Source: JBKJUK01 sp046590705
GTDB lineage: Bacteria; Acidobacteriota; Thermoanaerobaculia; Gp7-AA8
Assembly: GCA_046590705.1 (NCBI GenBank)
Contig: JBKJUK010000358.1
Span: 1-20,960, forward strand
DNA: 20,960 nt
Reading direction: 5' to 3'
The notes under the pieces were generated by a model that saw only the letters and a program-made list of their open reading frames with translations, was not told the origin of the DNA and searched no databases. Position numbers and translations under genes: made by a program. This document shows, in pieces, positions 5,494-12,675 of this stretch. Every line of letters begins with the position of its first letter. Position 1 is the first letter of the stretch.

Positions 5494-6516
5494 ATGATCG
5501 ACGAGATCGCGAAGCTGGAACAGGAATTCCGAGCGGAGCTCGAAGCCGCGCTGACACTGTCGGCGGCTGAGGAACTTCGCCTTCGCTTTTTCGGGCGCAA
5601 GGGCGGGCTGATCCCGGCACTCTTCACGCGGCTGAAGGGAGTTCCGTCCGAGCAGAAGCGTGAAGTGGGCGATGCGGTCAATCGTCTACGTGATCTCGCT
5701 GAGGTCGAAGTGAAGGAGAGGATCGAGCGTCTTTCCTCCGAAGAAGCGGAGAGAAAACTGCTCCGTTCAGCGATCGATGTGACTCTTCCTTCCAGGCTTC
5801 CGCAGATCGGCCACCTTCATCCGGTGACTCTGATCCGGCGTGAGATGGAAGAAATTTTCAGGGAGATGGGCTACTCGATCGATCCAGGACCGGAGATCGA
5901 AACCGACTGGTATAACTTCGAGGCGCTGAACTTCACGCCAGATCATCCGGCTCGGGATACTCAGGACACCTTCTACCTGGATGCGGAGCATCTCCTGCGG
6001 ACGCACACATCCAATGTGCAGGTTCGGACCATGGAGAAGGTGCCGCCACCGATCAAGGTTCTTTCGGCAGGCCGCGTTTTCCGGCGTGATGAGATCACGC
6101 TGCGCCGCTCTCCGATGTTCCATCAGGTGGAGGGACTGCTGGTCGATCGCGGGATTCATTTCGGCCATCTGCGGGGAACGCTCGAACACTTCATTCAACG
6201 GATCTTCACGCCCGAAACTGAGGTCCGTTTCAGGCCTAGTTACTTCCCGTTCACCGAGCCTTCGGCCGAGGTGGATATCTCTTGTGTCTTCTGCAGCGGT
6301 AAGGGGTGTGGTACCTGCTCGCAGACTGGCTGGATGGAGATTCTGGGGTGCGGAATGGTGCACCCGCAGGTGCTTCGCAATGTCGGAATTGATCCTGAAG
6401 AGTGGAGCGGATTCGCCTTCGGGATGGGCATCGACCGCGTGGCAATGCTCAAGTTCGGGATCCCCAACATTCGAGTTCTGTTCGAGAACGATCTGAGGGT
6501 GCTGCATCAGTTCTAG
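5494..6516 (+). CDS. pheS: Phenylalanine--tRNA ligase alpha subunit
   Basis: PheS carries the class II catalytic core of the (alpha-beta)2 phenylalanyl-tRNA synthetase. The protein has 340 aa: an N-terminal coiled-coil arm (about 1-90) with LRFFGRKGGL, then the core with HPVTLIRREMEEIF, FEALNFTPDHPARD, motif 2 around RVFRRDE and SPMFHQVEG (206-214), YFPFTEPSAEVD and the C-terminal GFAFGMGIDRVAMLKFGIPNIR. Two points stand out. Four cysteines (264, 267, 272, 275; CxxC-x4-CxxC) form a zinc-ribbon-like insert. The motif-2 segment usually written DATH reads TLRR. The start at 5494 is preferred over the ATG at 5482 because GGAG (5484-5487) lies 6 nt before it. pheT is not downstream; a repeat and convergent HU gene follow instead, so the beta subunit must be encoded elsewhere. 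Confidence 0.97.
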   Translation: MIDEIAKLEQEFRAELEAALTLSAAEELRLRFFGRKGGLIPALFTRLKGVPSEQKREVGDAVNRLRDLAEVEVKERIERLSSEEAERKLLRSAIDVTLPSRLPQIGHLHPVTLIRREMEEIFREMGYSIDPGPEIETDWYNFEALNFTPDHPARDTQDTFYLDAEHLLRTHTSNVQVRTMEKVPPPIKVLSAGRVFRRDEITLRRSPMFHQVEGLLVDRGIHFGHLRGTLEHFIQRIFTPETEVRFRPSYFPFTEPSAEVDISCVFCSGKGCGTCSQTGWMEILGCGMVHPQVLRNVGIDPEEWSGFAFGMGIDRVAMLKFGIPNIRVLFENDLRVLHQF

Positions 6517-6594
6517 CCGGGGGCCGGGGTCGGGAGGCCGGAGTAAAAGCTGTGAGGTTAGTCACAACACGAGACGGCCGAGAGAGCGGGCGCA

Positions 6595-6728
6595 GAACGC
6601 AAAACACAGAACTACGAAGTAAGAAAAAATACTGAGGCGAAACGCGTCATAGGGCGGGAAGTGACTCGATCAGCACCGGCTTCAACAGTCACCGCATTTC
6701 TTACTTCATCGTTCTGAGCTCTGCGTTC
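6595..6728. repeat. Heptamer inverted repeat at the pheS/HU convergent junction
   Basis: Arms at 6595-6626 and 6697-6728 are 32-nt inverted copies, 27 of 32 positions matching, separated by 70 nt of unrelated sequence. Each arm has a 7-bp register starting GAACGCA and ending GAAGTAA. The element fills most of the 245-bp gap between the convergent pheS and HU stop codons and might act as a transcription barrier. There is no clear U-tract terminator for either gene. Confidence 0.85.
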
Positions 6729-6761
6729 ACCCCTGCCCCCTGACCCAAGCGGCCCTAGCCG

Positions 6762-7031
6762 TTACAGCAGGTTGCGCAGTTCTTTTCCCGGTTTGAAGCG
6801 GATGGTGTTACCAGGCTGGATCCGAACCTCGACACCGGTCTTGGGGTTGCGTCCGATTCCTTTCTTCCGCTGCTTCACCTGGAACACGCCGAAACCGCGG
6901 AGTTCGATTCGTTGTCCATTGGCGAGCGCGGAGCGGAGACCTTCGATCACGGTATCCACGGCTTGCGCGGCGCGCAGGCGTGAAATGTCAGACATCTCGG
7001 CAACCTTATTCACGATGTCGGCTTTGATCAT
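6762..7031 (-). CDS. HU/IHF-family DNA-binding protein
   Basis: Small nucleoid-associated proteins of this family dimerise and bend DNA, acting in chromosome compaction, replication and recombination. The chosen 89-aa protein begins MIKADIVNKVAEMSD and shows the alpha-helical dimer body (1-45), then the family signature GFGVF followed by RKKGIGRNPKTG and the flexible beta-arm proline in IQPGNTIRFKPGKEL. A longer open frame runs upstream, but AGGAG lies 7-8 nt before the ATG at 7031, and the extension crosses the promoter and the neighbouring gene. A promoter with a perfect -10 TATAAT lies upstream. It is convergent with pheS and divergent from the S4-domain gene. HU and IHF subunits cannot be separated by eye, so no symbol is given. 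Confidence 0.95.
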   Translation of the reverse strand: MIKADIVNKVAEMSDISRLRAAQAVDTVIEGLRSALANGQRIELRGFGVFQVKQRKKGIGRNPKTGVEVRIQPGNTIRFKPGKELRNLL

Positions 7032-7052
7032 GCGGATCTCCTGATACCTTGG

Positions 7053-7082
7053 ATTATATGCTTTCCGGGACTGCGTGGGCAA
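7053..7082 (-). promoter_or_regulatory. Promoter of the HU-family gene
   Basis: On the minus strand TTGCCC (7082-7077), an 18-bp spacer and a perfect TATAAT (7058-7053) precede the HU-family ATG by 22 nt, leaving a short leader that contains the AGGAG site. Confidence 0.65.
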
Positions 7083-7113
7083 ACCCAAATACTTGCAAAC
7101 AGGAGACTTCGTG

Positions 7114-7476
7114 ATGAGCGACGCGGCATCGATGAGGCTTGATCTCTGGCTCAAATTCTCATGCGTTTTCAAGCAGCGTTCCGCTGCGGTGAAGGCCTGT
7201 GACGCCGGACATGTGCGGGTAAACGACCAGCGGGCGAAGCCGGCTGGATCACTGAAAGTGGGAGACCGCATTGAAATCACCGGCGAACATCCACGTATTC
7301 TGATCGTGGTCGCGCTTGCCGAACGTTCGATCGCGAAGGAACTAGCGCGAGCGCTTTATGAAGATCGCACTCCGGTGGTCGAGAAGGATGCGAGGCCCGA
7401 CCTCGGGATACGCGAGAAAGGCGCGGGACGCCCCTCGAAACGTGAACGACGGGAGATTGAGAAGTGGCGTTTGTAA
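7114..7476 (+). CDS. hslR: S4-domain RNA-binding protein, Hsp15 (HslR)-like
   Basis: Hsp15 binds 50S subunits that carry a stalled peptidyl-tRNA, as part of ribosome rescue; the related RqcP acts with RqcH. This 120-aa protein opens with an S4 domain (about 7-55): MRLDLWLKFSCVFKQRSAAVK, then GHVRVNDQRAKPAG and LKVGDRIEI. It ends with the basic tail GRPSKRERREIEKWR, which resembles the RPDKKERR tail of E. coli Hsp15. AGGAG (7101-7105) is 8 nt before the ATG at 7114; an in-frame GTG at 7111 is a possible alternative. It is divergent from the HU gene and convergent with rodA. It could be RqcP-like in function; the C-terminal tail favours Hsp15. Confidence 0.85.
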   Translation: MSDAASMRLDLWLKFSCVFKQRSAAVKACDAGHVRVNDQRAKPAGSLKVGDRIEITGEHPRILIVVALAERSIAKELARALYEDRTPVVEKDARPDLGIREKGAGRPSKRERREIEKWRL

Positions 7477-7560
7477 TCGGGGGACGCTGGGCGAGTTTGA
7501 TACTCATATCGGAGACGCTGGACACTTGGAGTTCCGGGCCGACTAACGTCCATATTGATA

Positions 7561-7733
7561 TGTGTGGCACAGGCAATCCTGCCTGTGGCGCGGAAGGGTG
7601 AGTTCGAGCCCATCGCTCGCGTTCACGGGCTTCGTCGGAAATCGCCGAGAGGACAGCCTGACGGGTACGCAGAAAGAATTCGGTCTTCGAAGTCAGTGTG
7701 TCGCGCCACAGGCAGGATTGCCTGTGCCACACA
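7561..7733. repeat. MITE-like element with perfect 32-bp inverted ends
   Basis: The 32 bases at 7561-7592 (starting TGTGTGGCACAGGCAATCC) are repeated exactly, inverted, at 7702-7733. The 109-bp interior has no gene. The ends themselves contain the smaller palindrome GGCACAGGCAATCCTGCCTG. The element lies in the convergent hslR/rodA gap, 84 bp after hslR and 26 bp before the rodA stop. Size and perfect ends suit a non-autonomous miniature element or a REP doublet. No clear target-site duplication was identified. The remaining sequence at 7477-7560 holds nothing I can name. Confidence 0.9.
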
Positions 7734-7759
7734 ATGGCGCGAAATGACGTTCGCCACGC

Positions 7760-8854
7760 TCAGACGTTCACGAAGCGGTGGTAATCGACATTCAGAATCA
7801 GTCCGATGGCGATGAAGAACATCATCGTCGACGAACCGCCGTAGGAGATCAAAGGCAGCGGAATTCCGGTCGTGGGCAACAGACCAATCTGCATACCGAC
7901 GTTGATCAGAATGTGAAAGACGAAAAATGAGATCAAGGCAATGGTGAGGAAGGTGCCCCCCCGATCTCTCGACCCTTTGGCGATGCCGAAACTCTGCAGG
8001 ATCAGGAAAAGGTAGAGTGCGAGCACGATGGATACTCCGACGAAGCCCCATTCCTCGGCGAGCACAGCGAAGATGAAATCCGTATGTCGCGCTGGCAGAT
8101 ACTCCAGCTTGGCCTGCGTACTCTGTTTGAATCCCTTGCCGGTGATTCCGCCTGAACCGATGGCGATCTTGGCCTGCGTGACCTGATAGCCGGAGCCGAG
8201 TGGATCGCGCTCGGGGTTCAGAAAAATCATGATGCGCTCTCTCTGGTAGGGCTTCAGAAACATGAACCAGAGTGAAGGCAGAAGAATAGCCATGATCAGG
8301 ATTGCAACCAGCCAGTATTTCGGCTTGATGCCGCCGAAGAACATTCCTGCTGCGATGAGCGGGAAGTAAGTCGCCGCGCTGCCGAAGTCAGGCTGCACGA
8401 TGATCAGAAGCAGCGGTGCTCCGATGATGGCGGTGACGATGGCGAAAGAGCGTAGATTCAAATAGGCCTGATCGTGCGAGTTGAAATACTTCGCCAGCAC
8501 GAGGGCCACGAATATCTTCATGAATTCGGCGGGCTGGAACTGGAACCCGGCTATATGGATCCAGGACTTCACGTTGGCGGTGGTCTTTCCCCAGATCAGA
8601 AGGTAGATCAGCAGAAGCATACCGATGCCGTACAGCACCAGAGAGATATCCATGAAGGTGTGGTAGTCGAGAAAGATAAAGATCGTCATCAGAACCAGTC
8701 CGATGACGGTCCACATGATCTGCTTCTGGAAGAGAGGGGCTTCCTTACTGAAGTAGGTCGCACTGTAGACGGCCAGCAGACCGATGGCCGCGATGACGAT
8801 GGCGGTCCCGAGAAAGTTGAAATCGACGCGTGAGATCGTCCGCGAATTGAGCAT
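7760..8854 (-). CDS. rodA: Rod-shape peptidoglycan glycosyltransferase RodA
   Basis: RodA is the SEDS-family glycosyltransferase that polymerises lipid II in the lateral wall, paired with PBP2. The 364-aa protein is strongly hydrophobic, with about ten membrane segments, and has the family landmarks SWIHIAGFQFQPAEFMK (97-113), QPDFGSA (154-160), ERDPLGSGYQ (215-224), EYLPARHTDFIFAVLAEEWG (251-270) and LPLISYGGSS (333-342). Asp259 in HTDF corresponds to the essential aspartate known in E. coli RodA (D262). The mrdA stop lies 12 nt upstream of this ATG, so the two are cotranscribed, matching their function as one complex. No clear Shine-Dalgarno is seen, which may mean translational coupling. 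RodA is favoured over FtsW by the mreBCD-mrdA context. Confidence 0.96.
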   Translation of the reverse strand: MLNSRTISRVDFNFLGTAIVIAAIGLLAVYSATYFSKEAPLFQKQIMWTVIGLVLMTIFIFLDYHTFMDISLVLYGIGMLLLIYLLIWGKTTANVKSWIHIAGFQFQPAEFMKIFVALVLAKYFNSHDQAYLNLRSFAIVTAIIGAPLLLIIVQPDFGSAATYFPLIAAGMFFGGIKPKYWLVAILIMAILLPSLWFMFLKPYQRERIMIFLNPERDPLGSGYQVTQAKIAIGSGGITGKGFKQSTQAKLEYLPARHTDFIFAVLAEEWGFVGVSIVLALYLFLILQSFGIAKGSRDRGGTFLTIALISFFVFHILINVGMQIGLLPTTGIPLPLISYGGSSTMMFFIAIGLILNVDYHRFVNV

Positions 8855-8866
8855 CGAGAGTCTGGT

Positions 8867-10807
8867 CTATCGTCCCGCAGGCTGCCCTGGTACGGGAAGA
8901 TCTCCTTCTTTCAGTTTCTGCAACGTCTCCGGGTCGGAGAGGTTCAGCGTAGCGGTTTTGATCTCTCGTTGGAACCGCGCCTCGTACAGGCTCTTGGCCA
9001 GAGGTGCTGCGTCAGAGCCACCGTGTCCACCATGCTCGACGAAAACCACGACGACCATCTGCGTGTTGTCGCGAGGAGCGAACGACGCGAACCAGGCGTG
9101 ATCGCGATACTTGAAGGGAAGGTGCTCGGCCTTCACCCAGCCGTGCTGAGCGATGACCTGCACGGTGCCGGTCTTCCCGGCCACATCCAGCCCTTCGATG
9201 CGGGCGTTGCCGCCGGTACCGCCCTGCTCGTTCACGACTGCCCACAGTCCCTGACGCACTGACTGCAGTGCACTGGCAGGGAGGTTCACGGTGCTCAGGA
9301 TTTCATCTTTTACGAACTTCCGGTCGATTTTCCCGTCTGATTTCGTTTCCTCGACCGAGTAGAGAAGGTGAGGGCGATGGACTTTGCCGTTAGTGGCGAT
9401 CGCAGACATCATGTTTGCAGTCTGCAGCACGGTCACCAGCAGGGGGCCCTGACCGATCGAAACCGAAATGGTCTCACTCGGATACCACTTGCGTTTCTGT
9501 TTGGTTCGTGCCCACTCGATGGAGGGAATCAGCCCGACCGATTCGCCTTCGAGATCGATTTTGGTGGACTGACCGAAGGTGAGCTTTCTCGAGTATTCCG
9601 AAATCCGGTCGATGCCGAGTTTTCCACCCACGCTGTAAAACCAGATGTCGCACGAGACTTTAAGCGCGCGCGCTACATTCACCTCGCCGTGTCCCTCCCG
9701 CTTCCAGCAGCGGAAGCGGCGACCGGAGAACACGCCACTACCCGAGCAAAAGAAGGTTGTGGAAGTGTTGGCAACACCGTACTCCAGAGCGGCCATGGCC
9801 ATGACCGCCTTGAAAACGGATCCAGGTGAGTAGAGACCTTTGATGGTGCGATTTACTTCGAGTTTGAAAGGGTTTGAGGTGATCAGTTTGTAGACGTCAG
9901 GGGTGAATCGCTTCGAGAAGACGTTCGGGTCGTAGGCGGGGCTGGAAACCATCGCCAGAACCTCACCGTTCCTTGGGTCCAGCGCGATTGCCGCGCCAAC
10001 CATCTCGTTCTCGATGAAATACTGCTCGGCGCGACGCTGCAACTCGAAATCGAGGGTCAGGCGAACGTTCTTTCCGGCCACAGGATCCTTCCGCGCCGCC
10101 GGATACTCACTTTTGGTGCGTCCATGGCTGTCCACGATTTCGTACCGCGCGCCATCACGTCCGCGCAGGTACTTGTCGTAAACGAGTTCGATCCCTTTCT
10201 TGCCAATCAAATCGCCGAGCTTGAGAGAAGCATCCGCGGCCATCTCTTTCTCGGTGGCCTCACCCATGTAACCCATGGCGTGAGCGGCCATGGTTCCGTA
10301 CCTGTAGTTCCGGCGCTGGACGGATTCCACGCGAACGGCAGGAAAGGCCAGACGCCCACCTTCGATTGCGGAAACCTGGGGAAGAGTAAGATCTTCCATC
10401 AGCGGAAGAGGTTGCGCAAATGGGATCGCCTTTCCGTTGGTGATGCGTTTCTCGATTTCGACGGGCGGCAGCGCGAGTGTCTGTGCAAGGAAACGAATCA
10501 TGCGGGCCCGGTGACCCGGCTCATTCTTTTCGAGTTGCTTCAGGTCGCTGCGCATCAGCATGACCGAATAGGCGGGCGCGTTGTCGGCCAGGATCTTTCC
10601 GTTTCGATCCATGATCAAACCGCGCTTGGCGCTGACTTTGATCTCTCGCAGCGCGTTCGCTTCAGAGAGATCCCTGAACTTCTCGGCCTGCAAACCCTGC
10701 ACGTACCAGAAGGAACCCGCAAGGAAGAAAAACACGGCTACCACGCCCCAGGTGAGGATGTTGATGCGGGTGCTCAGGAACTTCTGATCATCTCGGTAAG
10801 CGCGCAT
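8867..10807 (-). CDS. mrdA: Penicillin-binding protein 2, elongation-specific transpeptidase
   Basis: PBP2 crosslinks new peptidoglycan during side-wall growth and activates RodA. From the ATG at 10807 the protein has 646 aa: a short cytoplasmic tail, one membrane anchor (about 17-37), a pedestal domain with KRGLIMDRNG (61-70), and the transpeptidase domain. Active-site motifs are SVFK (Ser330-Lys333), SCD (385-387) in the SxN position as in other PBP2s, and KTG (545-547). Cys354, Cys367, His373 and Cys386 sit between the first two motifs and could bind zinc. An in-frame ATG at 10870 would add 21 residues, but it lies in the end of the 10863-11041 palindrome and those residues look unlike a PBP2 N-terminus, so I prefer 10807. 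The start is not certain. rodA follows after 12 nt. Confidence 0.95.
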   Translation of the reverse strand: MRAYRDDQKFLSTRINILTWGVVAVFFFLAGSFWYVQGLQAEKFRDLSEANALREIKVSAKRGLIMDRNGKILADNAPAYSVMLMRSDLKQLEKNEPGHRARMIRFLAQTLALPPVEIEKRITNGKAIPFAQPLPLMEDLTLPQVSAIEGGRLAFPAVRVESVQRRNYRYGTMAAHAMGYMGEATEKEMAADASLKLGDLIGKKGIELVYDKYLRGRDGARYEIVDSHGRTKSEYPAARKDPVAGKNVRLTLDFELQRRAEQYFIENEMVGAAIALDPRNGEVLAMVSSPAYDPNVFSKRFTPDVYKLITSNPFKLEVNRTIKGLYSPGSVFKAVMAMAALEYGVANTSTTFFCSGSGVFSGRRFRCWKREGHGEVNVARALKVSCDIWFYSVGGKLGIDRISEYSRKLTFGQSTKIDLEGESVGLIPSIEWARTKQKRKWYPSETISVSIGQGPLLVTVLQTANMMSAIATNGKVHRPHLLYSVEETKSDGKIDRKFVKDEILSTVNLPASALQSVRQGLWAVVNEQGGTGGNARIEGLDVAGKTGTVQVIAQHGWVKAEHLPFKYRDHAWFASFAPRDNTQMVVVVFVEHGGHGGSDAAPLAKSLYEARFQREIKTATLNLSDPETLQKLKEGDLPVPGQPAGR

Positions 10808-11176
10808 GAGGTTGGCCTTTCGTACCGCGGGCTGCGTTGCAAGGAGTAAGCCGGTGGAGTTAACCCGCATTCCTCATAGAGTTCTACTGCGGACGTTGAG
10901 AGCAGCCTGTCTGCTTCGTTGCACGACCTTTTCGCTCCTCGACATAGTGCTCAACTATGCCTTCGTCGCGAAAAGGCCGTGCGCCTCGCATCCAGGCCGC
11001 TCTCCACGTCCTCGCGACGAAACCCTGTGAGAAATGCGGGTAGAGTGAATCGATCGCTGCTGTCAGCAAACATTAACCGTGAGAAGGAAGAATCTGTTTC
11101 CGGAAGGAGATGTCGACGCCAGGTTCAATGCGACATGACTGCAGGTCATGCGCGTGAGAGCGGACTACCTCTAACG
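10808..11176. other. Gap between mreD and mrdA
   Basis: This 369-bp gap interrupts an otherwise tight elongasome cluster. About half is the 179-bp palindrome at 10863-11041. A further small hairpin (CATGAC/GTCATG, 11134-11150) lies about 25 bp past the mreD stop and has no U tract. I found no convincing promoter for mrdA, so mrdA-rodA may depend on read-through from mreBCD or on a promoter I cannot recognise. Confidence 0.6.
10863..11041. repeat. 179-bp long palindromic element between mreD and mrdA
   Basis: The ends ACCCGCATTCCTCATAG (10863-10879) and CTGTGAGAAATGCGGGT (11025-11041) are inverted copies, 15 of 17 matching. Inside them, GACGTTGAGAGCAGCCTG mirrors a segment near 10992-11010, then GCACGACCTTTTCGC mirrors GCGAAAAGGCCGTGC, and the centre has CATAGT/ACTATG around GCTCA. 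The whole element can thus fold into one long, nested hairpin. It has no gene of its own and looks like an inserted intergenic repeat. It overlaps the longer possible mrdA N-terminus. Confidence 0.85.
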
Positions 11177-11683
11177 TCACCATCCGCCCGGACGACGGTT
11201 TGCGTCGACTGGCTGCTCTCTCAGGAAAAGGGAGAGCAGTTGATAAATGAGCATCCCGAACAGAGAGGTGAGGATGGTCTTGGCCACCATCCCCTGCTCG
11301 AACAGCTCAATTCGTTGCTTGAGCAGCAGATTCACAAGCGCGTAGATCACGAGCTCATTGAGGATGACTGAACCGGCCAGCGACGCGCCAAATGCGAGTG
11401 CTCCCCGAAGATTGAACCGAGAGTTCACGTACGCGACGAGATAGGCGCAGACAGTCAGGGCGAAAGCGTGAAGTCCGAAGATGGCCCCGGAGAAGGCGTC
11501 CTGCACAAAACCGGCGATGACACCCGCGATGATTGCACCGAACAGATTCCCACCCATCGCGTAGTAAACGACCAGCACCAGATAGGGGTTGAAGAACGCC
11601 AGGGCGTTCGGAGCGAACTTATCGAGGAGAGAGTGAAGGGTGAGCGCGATCAGAAGACCGACGATGAACCGTAGCCATCTCAA
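11177..11683 (-). CDS. mreD: Rod-shape-determining protein MreD
   Basis: MreD is an inner-membrane partner of MreC and the RodA/PBP2 complex. The 168-aa protein is hydrophobic with about five membrane segments and shows the family feel NPYLVLVVYYAMGGNLFGAIIAG and GFVQDAFSGAIFGLHAF, the latter being the usual conserved DxxSG segment. The start is probably TTG at 11683: it overlaps the mreC stop by four bases (TTGA), and GTGAGG lies about 8 nt upstream inside mreC. An ATG at 11678 is out of frame. The overlap indicates translational coupling to mreC. Identification rests on the DAFSG motif, topology and position. Confidence 0.92.
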   Translation of the reverse strand: MRWLRFIVGLLIALTLHSLLDKFAPNALAFFNPYLVLVVYYAMGGNLFGAIIAGVIAGFVQDAFSGAIFGLHAFALTVCAYLVAYVNSRFNLRGALAFGASLAGSVILNELVIYALVNLLLKQRIELFEQGMVAKTILTSLFGMLIYQLLSLFLREQPVDANRRPGGW

Positions 11684-12531
11684 GGGTTGTACCTCACGAC
11701 CTCGGGAGGGAGCTTACGCGTCTTGAGAATGATGACCTCTTCGAGTTTCGAGAAGTCCACCGTAGGACGGCAGTAAATGGCTTTGAACAAATCCTTCCCT
11801 TCACCGACCTTGATTACTTTCGCAACAGGGATACCTTTCGGAAAGATGCCGTCGATACCACCGGTGATGATCGAGTCACCCACCTGTACATCAGAGAGTG
11901 AGGGGACGAAGCGAAGTTCGAGCCCGCCTCGTCCGTCGCCTGAAAGCACCGCCTGACGACGGGTCCGATCGATGATTGAACCGACCGTGGCGTTCGAGTC
12001 ACCAACCAGTTGAACCTTGGAGAGGTCTCTGGTCGTGAGAACGACCCGCCCTACCAGTCCGGCCGGGCTGACCACCGCGTCATTGATCTCGATTCCGGCG
12101 TCCGAACCTCTGTCGAGAATGATCGAACGGAACCGTCCGTCCGTATCGACCATCACCACCTGCGCAAGCCGGCTCTGGAGAGGGAACTGCTCGGAATAGA
12201 AAAGCAGCGAGCGAAGACGCGCGATCTCGTCCTCCGACTTCAGCAGCCGCAGGCGCTCCTCGGTAAGTTGCGCCACCTTCCGGTGCAGTTCGAGGTTCTC
12301 GCCGACGGAACGACGCATGTCGATATATCCGTGGTAGCCGTCGGATAGCTGCTGTCCCGTAAAATTGACCGCCCGCGGGACCGGAGAGAACGTCGACATG
12401 ACGATTCTCTCGAGCATGGTCCGGGTCTCTCCGAACACTCGTGTCCGGGTGCTGGCACTCATGATCAGGAAAAGTCCTGCCAGTACGATCAGGAACAGTA
12501 GAGTCGGTCGGCGCTCAACGGCGATCTGCAT
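11680..12531 (-). CDS. mreC: Rod-shape-determining protein MreC
   Basis: MreC is a periplasmic scaffold anchored in the inner membrane that activates PBP2. The 283-aa protein has one membrane anchor (about 8-25), a coiled coil (about 74-112, ENLELHRKVAQLTEERLRLL) that mediates dimerisation, and the paired beta-barrel domain with RSIILDRGSDAGI (135-147), GLVGRVV (158-164) and GDSIITGGIDGIFPKGIPV (218-236), all typical of the family. Its stop overlaps the mreD start by four bases. It starts 144 nt after the mreB stop, with a strong hairpin (12626-12654) in between. No strong Shine-Dalgarno is visible; GAAGAG lies somewhat far upstream. Confidence 0.96.
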   Translation of the reverse strand: MQIAVERRPTLLFLIVLAGLFLIMSASTRTRVFGETRTMLERIVMSTFSPVPRAVNFTGQQLSDGYHGYIDMRRSVGENLELHRKVAQLTEERLRLLKSEDEIARLRSLLFYSEQFPLQSRLAQVVMVDTDGRFRSIILDRGSDAGIEINDAVVSPAGLVGRVVLTTRDLSKVQLVGDSNATVGSIIDRTRRQAVLSGDGRGGLELRFVPSLSDVQVGDSIITGGIDGIFPKGIPVAKVIKVGEGKDLFKAIYCRPTVDFSKLEEVIILKTRKLPPEVVRYNP

Positions 12532-12625
12532 TCGTCTTTTTACTCTTCAGGGTAGAGGCTCGACTCTGCGCGTTTCAATGTGGATGCCACCAGTGCAAGC
12601 TCGGAGATATTTTTGCGTCTGGCAG

Positions 12626-12654
12626 ATTGACGCGCGACCTTGTCGCGCATCAAT
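12626..12654 (-). repeat. Strong hairpin between mreB and mreC
   Basis: Two 13-nt arms (12626-12638 and 12642-12654) centred on GCGCGAC/GTCGCGC pair along their whole length with one mismatch or wobble, around a 3-nt loop. It lies about 20 nt after the mreB stop. There is no U tract, so it more likely acts as an RNA-processing or 3'-stabilising stem that gives mreB higher expression than mreC and mreD. It may be another dispersed repeat. Confidence 0.75.
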
Positions 12655-12675
12655 CCATCCAGGCTTATTGAGGGG

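Noticed and set aside
5767..6507. 246-codon open frame on the minus strand
   Set aside because: It is antisense to pheS and resembles no protein family.
6762..7280. 172-aa version of the HU-family protein
   Set aside because: The extra N-terminus overlaps the divergent hslR gene and the TATAAT promoter; a good ribosome-binding site precedes the 89-aa form.
7561..7733. Insertion sequence with transposase
   Set aside because: The interior is only 109 bp and encodes no transposase fragment, so at most it is a non-autonomous element.
10124..10849. 241-codon open frame on the plus strand
   Set aside because: It is antisense to the N-terminal half of mrdA and unlike any known protein.
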